From an uncultured bacterium (lineage in GTDB: Bacteria; Cyanobacteriota; Vampirovibrionia; Gastranaerophilales; Gastranaerophilaceae), in NCBI GenBank assembly GCA_949294335.1, contig CASFGO010000018.1, positions 1-64,000 of the forward strand: a DNA stretch of 64,000 nucleotides. The letters are read 5' to 3'. The first letter of the stretch is position 1. Each line of letters begins with the position of its first letter. Shown here one piece after another: positions 58,172 through 64,000 of the stretch. The notes under the pieces were generated by a model that was not told the DNA's origin, searched no databases, and saw nothing but the letters and a program-made list of their open reading frames with translations. Made by a program: the position numbers and the translations under genes.

Positions 58172-59143
58172 ATGTATTCTAAAGAAGAAATTATAAAAAT
58201 CCTATCATCAAATGATGATTCTATATTAAAAAAAGCTGATGAAACAAGAAAACAATATGTTGGAAATGATATTCACCTTAGAGGTCTGATAGAATTTTCT
58301 AACTACTGCAATAGAACCTGTTACTATTGCGGTTTAAGATATAAAAATAAAAACATTGAAAGATATAGATTATCTCCTGAAGATATTATTAATACAGCGA
58401 ATTATGCTAAAAGATTAGGACTAAAAACTATTGTTCTTCAATCTGGAGAAGATGTTTTTTTCTCTAATAAAACATTATGCAAAATTATAGAAGAAATTAA
58501 AAAGCTTGATGTTGCACTAACATTAAGTATTGGTGAAAAAACATATGAAGAATATAAATCTTTTAAAGATGCTGGTGCGGATAGATATTTATTGAGAATA
58601 GAAACAACAGATAAAAATTTATATAAAGTATTGCATCCTAATATGTCTTATGAAAATAGAATAGAATGTTTATACAACCTTAAAAGCTTAGGATATGAAA
58701 CAGGAACAGGTTGTCTTGTTGGACTGCCAGAACAAACAATTGAATCTCTTGCAGATGATATTTTATTTTTTAAAGAACTTGATGCTGATATGATTGGAAT
58801 AGGCCCATTTATACCTCATCCTAATACTCCATTAGGAGATTTTAAAATCAATTTAAAGAAAAATTTTGATTTATCAATAAAAGTTATGGCACTAATAAGA
58901 ATTCTTTTAAAAGATATTAATATTCCAGCAACAACAGCAATGGAAACAATTAATCCAAACGGTCAAATAATTGCTCTACAATCAGGTGCTAATGTTATTA
59001 TGCCTAATATAACAAATGATGAATATAAAACAAAATATAATATTTATCCAAATAAACAAAATCAGGATATTCTTATTACAAAAGAAAAAATTTATTCTAT
59101 TGGAAGAACTATATCGGATAATAAAGGTTTTCGTTGTAAATAA
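58172..59143 (+). CDS. hydE: [FeFe]-hydrogenase maturase HydE (radical SAM)
   Basis: The 323-residue radical SAM protein has the cluster motif Cys46-x3-Cys50-x2-Cys53 in FSNYCNRTCYYCGLR, and HydE-type features LQSGEDVFFSNKTL, RIETTDKNLYKVLHP, GTGCLVGLPEQT and IGPFIPHPNTPLG. It helps build the dithiomethylamine ligand of the hydrogenase H-cluster with HydF and HydG, neither of which is adjacent. The organism therefore probably makes H2 by fermentation. There is no Shine-Dalgarno; a leaderless transcript is predicted. Confidence 0.87.
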   Translation: MYSKEEIIKILSSNDDSILKKADETRKQYVGNDIHLRGLIEFSNYCNRTCYYCGLRYKNKNIERYRLSPEDIINTANYAKRLGLKTIVLQSGEDVFFSNKTLCKIIEEIKKLDVALTLSIGEKTYEEYKSFKDAGADRYLLRIETTDKNLYKVLHPNMSYENRIECLYNLKSLGYETGTGCLVGLPEQTIESLADDILFFKELDADMIGIGPFIPHPNTPLGDFKINLKKNFDLSIKVMALIRILLKDINIPATTAMETINPNGQIIALQSGANVIMPNITNDEYKTKYNIYPNKQNQDILITKEKIYSIGRTISDNKGFRCK

Positions 59144-59144
59144 A

Positions 59145-59178
59145 AAAGAAAAGCGGAAGGTAACTTCCGCTTAATTTT
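59145..59178. terminator. bidirectional terminator between hydE and flagellin
   Basis: A 9-bp perfect stem (AAGCGGAAG / CTTCCGCTT) with loop GTAA has AATTTT on one side and, on the - strand, TTCTTTTTTATTT. Confidence 0.85.
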
Positions 59179-59225
59179 CCCATATATAAGTATCAAATTT
59201 TTGTATCGTATAAGTTTTATTTTAG

Positions 59226-60074
59226 TTAAATTAAATTTAATGCAATTGATGGTGCTTGGTTTGCAGTTGCCAACAATGTAGCTGATGCTTGTTGTAAAAT
59301 TTGTGCTTTGATAAATGCAGATGATTCTTCAGCAACGTCAGTATCTTTGATAGTTGAAAGTGAAGATGTTACATTTTCAAATTGAACAGTTAGTGCATCG
59401 CTTGCAGATTCTAGTCGGTTTTGATAAGAACCAATTTGTGTTTGTCTTGTTGAAACGGTATCAATTGCTAAATCTATTGCATCTAGTGCAGTATTGTAAT
59501 CATTACCTCCCGCAACAAAGTAATCTAGGAATGTAGCACCATCTACCCCCATCAAACTGCTTGCTTCGCTATTTGCAAACAAATCTGCGTTTAATTTAAT
59601 AGAACTGTTAGCTGTTGAATCAATACCACATTGAATATTAATTTCTCCTGAAGAACCATCCATTAATTTAATTCCGTTAAATTCACAACTTCCAGCAACT
59701 CTATTAATTTCTGCTAGTCTTGCTTCTACTTCTGATTTAATTGCGTCTATTGACTCTTGACCATATGTTCCGTTAGCTGCTTGTTCGGTTAAATCTCTGA
59801 TACGTTGCAAGTGAGTTGTAAGCAAGTCATAATTACTTTCAACTGTATTCAACATGCTAGTCCCGATAGCACAGTTGTCTTGAGCGACTGATACTGAACT
59901 TAATTGAACATCCATTTTTTTAGCAACGAAATAACCTGCAGCATCATCTTTTGCTGAATTAATTTTAAAACCTGTCGTCATTCTCTCCATTGCTTGATTT
60001 AAACTATTTGTTGCTGCAGTCATGTTTTTTTGAACTAATAGTGATGCCAAGTTTGTGTTAACTGTTAGTGCCAT
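59226..60074 (-). CDS. flagellin
   Basis: The 282-residue protein has the N-terminal flagellin domain (MALTVNTNLASLLVQKNM..MTTGFKINSAKDDAAGYFVAKKM) and the C-terminal domain ending ATANQAPSIALNLI. The central D2/D3 part is nearly absent, so it is a short core flagellin. It forms the flagellar filament after export through the flagellar type III apparatus. AAAGGAG lies before the ATG. A leader of about 250 nt precedes it, and a FliA-type microprotein gene is divergent from it. Confidence 0.95.
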   Translation of the reverse strand: MALTVNTNLASLLVQKNMTAATNSLNQAMERMTTGFKINSAKDDAAGYFVAKKMDVQLSSVSVAQDNCAIGTSMLNTVESNYDLLTTHLQRIRDLTEQAANGTYGQESIDAIKSEVEARLAEINRVAGSCEFNGIKLMDGSSGEINIQCGIDSTANSSIKLNADLFANSEASSLMGVDGATFLDYFVAGGNDYNTALDAIDLAIDTVSTRQTQIGSYQNRLESASDALTVQFENVTSSLSTIKDTDVAEESSAFIKAQILQQASATLLATANQAPSIALNLI

Positions 60075-60327
60075 AAATTGATACTCCTTTCAATTGTGCA
60101 CGGGGTAAACATCCAGTTACAAGCACAAACTTATAGATGCCAATAGCGCTTGCCTCACTTAGCTGTTTTAGATTATGACTGTTCTAAATCCAATAGAGTA
60201 CAATCATCAAATATTCAATACGTAGCGTTTATTTTTCAGGCAAATAATCCTTTTCTACCTTGAAAAACGACAACTGTTGATTTGTGGGTAATGTACCTTT
60301 CCGTGTCCCCGAGTAATGTATATCCGT
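60075..60327 (-). promoter_or_regulatory. long leader of the flagellin mRNA
   Basis: About 250 nt separate the predicted transcription start from the flagellin ATG. Near the 3' end TTGTGC can pair with GCACAA just before the Shine-Dalgarno, enclosing GGATGTTTACCCC. No known riboswitch consensus was found. The gene-free stretch 60075-60554 otherwise contains the two divergent promoters. Confidence 0.45.
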
Positions 60328-60333
60328 ATACTT

Positions 60334-60363
60334 GTATTATTACACATGTTTTAAAAATGTAAA
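60334..60363 (-). promoter_or_regulatory. flagellin sigma70-type promoter
   Basis: On the - strand TTTACA (60358-60363), an 18-nt spacer and TAATAC (60334-60339) are the best promoter. A FliA-type box is not seen on this strand. Confidence 0.5.
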
Positions 60364-60497
60364 CCCTTTTTACATATTTAATGTTACAAAAGTATATATT
60401 TCATAAATAATTTCTTTATATTACTGCTTTTTAAGCTTTATTTATTTTTTTAATAAAATATGAATGTAAAATTTTGTAAATAAATGAATAAAAAAGC

Positions 60498-60524
60498 TAA
60501 AGTTTTCTCTAAAAAAGCCGATAT
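60498..60524 (+). promoter_or_regulatory. FliA (sigma28)-type promoter
   Basis: TAAAGTTT, an 11-nt spacer and GCCGATAT match the enterobacterial FliA consensus TAAAGTTT-N11-GCCGATAA at 15 of 16 positions. It lies 30 nt before the ATG of a 51-residue microprotein. Confidence 0.7.
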
Positions 60525-60554
60525 AAAAACTACAGTCAAAAGAAAGGATAGTAT

Positions 60555-60710
60555 ATGTTAAAAAAGATTGAAACACCTACTTGTAATACCTTCAGTGGCG
60601 TAGAATATATACTCAGAGGCGCAAAGAAAAGACGTGCTTCTGCTATAGCAAATGCCAGACGTATGAATGCCGAAGTCGGAGTTCAAACAAAACTGGTAGC
60701 GGTTAAGTAA
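60555..60710 (+). CDS. 51-residue basic microprotein behind a FliA-type promoter
   Basis: The frame from ATG 60555 to TAA 60710 encodes 51 residues starting MLKKIETPTCNTFSGVEYI and ending TKLVAVK, with a basic helix in the middle (RGAKKRRASAIANARRM). AGAAAGGA lies 7 nt upstream and a terminator follows 41 bp after the stop. Its GC content is higher than most neighbours. No family is recognised. The FliA-type promoter and the divergent flagellin gene suggest a motility-linked role. Confidence 0.65.
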   Translation: MLKKIETPTCNTFSGVEYILRGAKKRRASAIANARRMNAEVGVQTKLVAVK

Positions 60711-60751
60711 TCATGGTCTAACGATTTAGTAAGATAGTTGAGAGTAATTTT

Positions 60752-60778
60752 AAGCGAACATTAGTTCGCTTTTATTTT
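60752..60778 (+). terminator. terminator after the microprotein gene
   Basis: An 8-bp perfect stem (AAGCGAAC / GTTCGCTT) with loop ATTA is followed by TTATTTT. Confidence 0.75.
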
Positions 60779-60804
60779 GCAAAAAAAATAATTTATGATA
60801 AGAT
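60777..60804 (+). promoter_or_regulatory. tRNA-Ser promoter
   Basis: TTGCAA (60777-60782), a 16-nt spacer and TAAGAT (60799-60804) lie 25 nt before the tRNA. Confidence 0.5.
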
Positions 60805-60829
60805 AGTTATAACTTAGAGGAAAGACCTT

Positions 60830-60919
60830 GGAAAAGTGGCCGAGTAGGCTTAAGGCGGCACCCTGCTAAGGTGTTGTGTGGAGTAATCTGCACCGTGGGT
60901 TCGAATCCCACCTTTTCCG
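60830..60919 (+). tRNA. tRNA-Ser (anticodon GCT)
   Basis: A class II tRNA: acceptor GGAAAAG / CTTTTCC, anticodon stem GCACC / GGTGT with loop CTGCTAA (anticodon GCT), a long variable arm, T-arm GTGGGTTCGAATCCCAC and discriminator G. CCA is not encoded. Confidence 0.95.
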
Positions 60920-60947
60920 AATTTATTAAAACCACCTTTAATTAGGT
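60904..60947 (+). repeat. direct repeat copy 1: tRNA-Ser 3' end plus terminator arm
   Basis: These 44 bp, covering the end of the tRNA-Ser T-arm, the acceptor strand and most of its terminator, recur at 61280-61323 with 42 of 44 identical bases. Confidence 0.85.
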
Positions 60948-60959
60948 GGTTTTATTTTT
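60928..60959 (+). terminator. terminator after tRNA-Ser
   Basis: A 10-bp perfect stem (AAAACCACCT / AGGTGGTTTT) with loop TTAATT is followed by ATTTTT. Confidence 0.85.
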
Positions 60960-60997
60960 GTATTCGGGGTGGGTTCTCACCCAGTGGGTTCGATTCC

Positions 60998-61036
60998 CTC
61001 CGCCTAAAATTGATACTTAATCAATTTTAGGCGGAG
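60998..61036. repeat. 17-bp perfect inverted repeat
   Basis: CTCCGCCTAAAATTGAT and its exact complement are separated by ACTTA. No U-run follows. Just upstream, GTGGGTTCGATTCCC followed by CTCCGCC looks like the 3' end of another tRNA, and a 16-bp third copy of the tRNA-Ser tail lies at 61042-61057. Confidence 0.75.
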
Positions 61037-61058
61037 TCCTTCACCTTTTCCGAATTTT

Positions 61059-61082
61059 AAAGACCCTTAGGGGTCTTTTTTT
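61059..61082 (+). terminator. intrinsic terminator just upstream of the structured element
   Basis: An 8-bp perfect stem (AAAGACCC / GGGTCTTT) with loop TTAG is followed by a T-run. Confidence 0.8.
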
Positions 61083-61287
61083 GTGGGATGAGAACCACAA
61101 AGCGATAGCTTTGTCCAGGTTCGAGCGGATTTTGGCAAGTGCGACGGTTGCGAAGCAACCTAGACACGTCCCTGTGAACAAGTTTATGGAATGAAGTTTT
61201 TGGAAACAAAAACGTAATGAAATGTTAACTTGTGAACCGCCAATAATCCAAGACACAGAGATTTGTTTACGAGCAAGACAATCCCAC
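61083..61287 (+). ncRNA. unrecognised structured RNA element of about 205 nt
   Basis: The segment folds into nested perfect helices: closing stem GTGGGAT / ATCCCAC (61083-61089 with 61281-61287); GAACC+ACAAAGC with loop GATA and partner arms to 61122, 12 bp with a 3-nt bulge; GGATTTTGGC (61127-61136) with 61239-61249, 10 bp with one bulge; GGTTGC-GAA-GCAACC with an outer GTG/CAC; ACAAGTT / AACTTGT (61178-61184 with 61227-61233); and GTTTTTG-GAAA-CAAAAAC. CTGTG (61172-61176) could form a pseudoknot with CACAG (61254-61258). The GAAA loop favours the + strand. No gene is inside it; copy 2 of the tRNA-Ser tail overlaps its 3' end. I see no promoter. Confidence 0.55.
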
Positions 61288-61323
61288 CCTTTCCGAATTT
61301 ATTAAAACCACCTTTGATTAGGT
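61280..61323 (+). repeat. direct repeat copy 2 of the tRNA-Ser 3' end
   Basis: This matches 60904-60947 at 42 of 44 positions. The two changes are one T to C in the acceptor strand and one A to G in the terminator loop. The second terminator arm is lost. Confidence 0.85.
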
Positions 61324-61342
61324 TACTAAACTTTAAATAATT

Positions 61343-62641
61343 TTATATTTTTCTTATTTTTATTTTAACAATTCTTGATGAGTCCATTTCTGAAATTGTA
61401 TATTTAAAATACTCATCTGTAACTTCATCGTTAGTTATAGGTATGCGCCCTAACATCTTTACAACATAGCCACCTATAGTTGTTATATCTTCGTCATCTA
61501 AATTAATTCCAAACTTTTCAGAGAATTCATCAATTCTATATTTGCCACATACTTCATATTCATTTTCTGAAATTTTAGAGAATTCACATTCTTCATCATC
61601 AAATTCATCTTGAACTTCCCCAAAAATTTCTTCTAAAACATCTTCATGAGTTACTAAACCACTTGTTCCTCCAAACTCATCTACAACAATAGCCATTTGG
61701 AATTTACGTTTTTGAAATTCTTGGGCTAATTTTTCAATTGGCATCGTTTCTGGAACATAAAATTTTTCTCGTATCAATGATGAAAGATTTATTTCTTCTT
61801 TATTTACCATTACTGAAAACAAATCTTTTGTATGCAAAAATCCAATAATATCATCAATATTTTCTTTATATATAGGATATCTAGTATATTGATTATCAAT
61901 AATTATTTTATAAATATCTTCAGTTTTTGCATCTATTGGCATACAGACCATATCAGGTCTAGGAATCATGACATCTTGAGCCGTTAAATCTGAAAATTTA
62001 AATACGTTCTGTAATATCTCAGCTTCTTTTTGGTTTAATACACCCCCTTTATAACTTGCATCTATCAACATATTTAATTCTTCTGTTGAATATACCGCTT
62101 GATGAGCAGGTGCTGGTTCTATTTTTAGTAATCGCAATAAACTATTACCAAGTCCATTTAATAAGAATATCATAGGTGCAAAAAGTCTTGTTACAACATA
62201 CATAGGCTTTGCAACCCATAGGGTTGTTCCAACTGGAAACTGTAATGCGATAGATTTTGGCATCAGTTCTCCAATTACAACATGTAGTATAGTGATTAGA
62301 GCAAAAGAAATTGTAACTGCAAGACTATGAGCTGCAATAATTTCTGCTTTAAGTGGTAAGAAATGGAATATTGGTAATAATAATTTTGCCAAAGTGGATT
62401 CTCCAACCCAACCTATACCTAAACTTGCAATTGTAATCCCTAATTGGACTGCGGCTATATATCTATCTATGTTTTTTATTGCATCTAGTGCTAATTTTGC
62501 ATTAAAATTTCCTTCGTTTGCTAATTGTTTTATTCTTGTTTTGCGAACACCTACCAATGCAAATTCAGCAGCAACAAAAAAAGCATTAAAAAACAATAAA
62601 AGAACTATTATTAACAAATTAAACAACAAGCTTATATTCAA
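61343..62641 (-). CDS. HlyC/CorC family membrane protein (CNNM, CBS and CorC domains)
   Basis: The 432-residue protein has a CNNM-type membrane domain of three or four segments (1-195), two CBS domains (about 205-330, including MIPRPDMVCMPIDAKTEDIY) and a C-terminal CorC_HlyC domain (about 345-432). These proteins are linked to magnesium or cobalt export. The start codon is TTG at 62641 with AAGGGAG about 9 nt upstream, which is stronger support than any downstream ATG. Confidence 0.9.
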   Translation of the reverse strand: MNISLLFNLLIIVLLLFFNAFFVAAEFALVGVRKTRIKQLANEGNFNAKLALDAIKNIDRYIAAVQLGITIASLGIGWVGESTLAKLLLPIFHFLPLKAEIIAAHSLAVTISFALITILHVVIGELMPKSIALQFPVGTTLWVAKPMYVVTRLFAPMIFLLNGLGNSLLRLLKIEPAPAHQAVYSTEELNMLIDASYKGGVLNQKEAEILQNVFKFSDLTAQDVMIPRPDMVCMPIDAKTEDIYKIIIDNQYTRYPIYKENIDDIIGFLHTKDLFSVMVNKEEINLSSLIREKFYVPETMPIEKLAQEFQKRKFQMAIVVDEFGGTSGLVTHEDVLEEIFGEVQDEFDDEECEFSKISENEYEVCGKYRIDEFSEKFGINLDDEDITTIGGYVVKMLGRIPITNDEVTDEYFKYTISEMDSSRIVKIKIRKI

Positions 62642-62718
62642 TAATTTTAACTCCCTTGCTAGAAATTAAAAATAGAATAATATAAAACTTAATTTATAGC
62701 AATATTATTAAGATAGTT

Positions 62719-63606
62719 TTATTTTTGAGATATAAAATTAATAACTTTTGAAAATATTGATGTTTTCTTTTGGACAGCCTCTTCTTTTGGTCTTGTTATC
62801 CTTAAATTATAGTATTTTTTTAACTCATTAATATTTTCACTAGGAAAATCTTGAACTGTTAAACATGAAAAAGCATAAGCCTTTTCAGCTTTGTCTTTAT
62901 TTTCATTAAGTAGTAATTTAGGATACAACGCAGTTAAATGTTTTTTCTCTGTCCCTGATAAATTTAATTTATATTGAGGTAATAACATTAATTTATCACC
63001 TTCTTCAAGTTGTTCTGAAATATATTTCCCTGACTGATATTTTACGAATGCTTGATTTGCATAATCCGCAAAGCCAGACCAAGTATCTAATATTATTGCA
63101 TCGTTGTTAGGCTTTATTAAATGTTTTGTCTCTACATTATCTATTCCATTCCAATATTTATAATTCTTTGGAAGTTTAACATTTACCCCAGAAACAACAT
63201 GATCTAAATCCTTTATTACATTAGTTTTAGGATTGTAGGCATAAAGATAATGAGTGCCGACATTTTTATAATCATTTAACTCTAAAGCAGCACAAGTTGC
63301 AGATGCTTGTTCATAACAATTCCCTACTCTTGTTTTTTTTAACCCAGGCAACATTTTAAATAGATTAACACTTGGTTCATTAGATATTGAGTAATAATTT
63401 CGTAATTCACTTACCAACGAAGACACATAACTTATAAAATTAAAACAATCATGATTACTATCAGAATTATTAAATCGTTCTAGCGTAGTATTTGAATAAA
63501 CAGGGAATTCTTGATGAACTCTACGGAAAATTTCATCTGCTTTTCTTATTGATATGTTCCTTGATTTAAAATAAGGAGATGGGGTTTTGTTTATTGTGTT
63601 ATTCAT
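62719..63606 (-). CDS. hypothetical protein with papain-like Cys-His-Asp signature and N-terminal FKS motif
   Basis: The 295-residue protein begins MNNTINKTPSPYFKSR. Later segments fit a papain/transglutaminase-like triad: Cys97 in VGNCYEQASATCAALEL at the start of a helix, His136 in DLDHVVSGVN at the start of a strand, and Asp174 in IILDTWSGFA. The C-terminal third is helical and charged. It has no signal peptide. It may be a cysteine protease, deamidase or transglutaminase-like enzyme; activity is inferred from motif order only. Confidence 0.65.
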   Translation of the reverse strand: MNNTINKTPSPYFKSRNISIRKADEIFRRVHQEFPVYSNTTLERFNNSDSNHDCFNFISYVSSLVSELRNYYSISNEPSVNLFKMLPGLKKTRVGNCYEQASATCAALELNDYKNVGTHYLYAYNPKTNVIKDLDHVVSGVNVKLPKNYKYWNGIDNVETKHLIKPNNDAIILDTWSGFADYANQAFVKYQSGKYISEQLEEGDKLMLLPQYKLNLSGTEKKHLTALYPKLLLNENKDKAEKAYAFSCLTVQDFPSENINELKKYYNLRITRPKEEAVQKKTSIFSKVINFISQK

Positions 63607-63727
63607 ACAAAGTTATAAAACTATAAAAAAATAAATTTGCTAAACACAAAATAATTCTTTACATTAGCCGTTATAGTAATGTTTTATTTTAAATAAAATC
63701 TAAAATATCTTTAAAGGAGGGAATATT

Positions 63728-63934
63728 ATGTTTAATTTCTTAAAATATTTTTCATTTGTATTAGTTATTATTGGGGCAATAAACTGGGGGCTTATAGGGT
63801 TCTTTAATTTTGATTTAGTTGCTGCTATTTTTGGTGAAATGACAATGATGTCTAGAATAGTCTATTCTTTAGTTGGAATAAGTGCTATTGTATCAGCTAT
63901 TACAACTTATATGTGCCATGCTGATTGTTATTAA
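63728..63934 (+). CDS. DUF378 family small membrane protein
   Basis: The 68-residue protein has two membrane segments and the DUF378 signature VIIGAINWGLIGFFNFDLVAAIFG followed by RIVYSLVGISAI. The function is unknown. A strong Shine-Dalgarno (AAAGGAGGG) precedes the ATG. It is a single gene ended by a terminator. Confidence 0.88.
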   Translation: MFNFLKYFSFVLVIIGAINWGLIGFFNFDLVAAIFGEMTMMSRIVYSLVGISAIVSAITTYMCHADCY

Positions 63935-63940
63935 TAGATA

Positions 63941-63972
63941 AAAAAGAGCTTTCTAATTAGAAAGCTCTTTTT
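63941..63972 (+). terminator. intrinsic terminator after the DUF378 gene
   Basis: A perfect palindrome (AAAAAGAGCTTTCTAA then its complement) with flanking A and T runs lies 6 bp after the stop. Confidence 0.85.
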
Positions 63973-64000
63973 TATTATACCTATTTAAATAGCTAATTGG

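Noticed and set aside
60075..60327. c-di-GMP riboswitch in the flagellin leader
   Set aside because: The conserved tetraloop, receptor and A-rich core of the known classes are not present.
61041..61256. A 71-codon open frame on the - strand
   Set aside because: It lies across the structured element and a terminator, has no Shine-Dalgarno, and its sequence is explained by the RNA helices on the other strand.
61083..61287. Retron msr-msd or group I intron as an explanation of the structured element
   Set aside because: No reverse transcriptase gene is near, and it does not interrupt an anticodon loop or carry group I core motifs I could find. The closing stem alone is not enough.
1..64000. 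CRISPR arrays and insertion sequences
   Set aside because: No regularly spaced repeats, transposase or integrase genes were seen on reading the window.

Overview
The window looks like part of a chromosome of a non-photosynthetic cyanobacterium-related lineage (Melainabacteria/Vampirovibrionia, most like the gut Gastranaerophilales). The reasons are: the RNA polymerase beta' subunit is split into rpoC1 and rpoC2, a hallmark of the cyanobacterial phylum; rpoC2 is enlarged in the trigger-loop region; no photosynthesis gene is seen; base composition is strongly AT-rich; and a fermentative Gram-negative gene set is present (kdsA, waaA, dapF, flagellin, the hydrogenase maturase hydE). The taxonomic call is inference from these features, without a database search.

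Layout. 0-4.4 kb: a cut-off membrane protein, then a + strand run of transketolase C-half, ftsE, ftsX, an HDOD protein and an isochorismatase. 4.5-7.8 kb: rpmB, rpoD and dnaG on the - strand. 7.8-10.3 kb: kdsA, a metallo-beta-lactamase-fold hydrolase and pheS. 10.3-12.7 kb: three lineage-specific unknown proteins. 12.7-22 kb: radA, a glycosyltransferase, obgE, tsaD, a TPR/TonB-like secreted protein, a membrane kelch protein, ylqF and rplS. 22-34 kb: mixed metabolic, repair and transport genes (sugar permease, phosphohexomutase, thioredoxin-like, UDG, ogt, DMT exporter, mnmE, TrmH-like, M24 peptidase, parvulin). 34.3-43.6 kb: rpoB-rpoC1-rpoC2. 44.5-50.8 kb: rpsR-ssb-rpsF, dapF, waaA, rimP-nusA. 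50.9-57.2 kb: a 5'-nucleotidase-like protein, ruvA, dxr, a candidate small RNA, tRNA-Gly, a second orphan sugar permease and a kinase-like protein. 57.3-64 kb: tmRNA, a cupin, hydE, flagellin, a microprotein behind a FliA-type promoter, tRNA-Ser followed by an unusual repeat and structured-RNA region, a CorC/HlyC protein, a papain-like protein and a DUF378 protein.

Three things stand out. (1) At least five proteins without a Sec signal share a short Asn-rich N-terminus ending in F-[K/R]-[A/G/S]; three of them have 5'-nucleotidase, papain-like or kinase-like features, so this may be an unrecognised sorting tag. (2) The 3' end of tRNA-Ser plus its terminator is duplicated 376 bp downstream, and between the copies lies a roughly 205-nt element that folds into nested helices and matches no RNA family I can name. 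(3) Seven genes (kdsA, dnaG, radA, tsaD, mnmE, dxr, hydE) have a -10 box exactly 6 nt before the ATG and no Shine-Dalgarno, which predicts leaderless mRNAs; other genes have clear Shine-Dalgarno sites. Also notable are a promoter followed at once by a terminator-like hairpin ahead of rimP-nusA, and a candidate small RNA upstream of dxr.

I saw no CRISPR array, no insertion sequence, no transposase or integrase and no prophage module.
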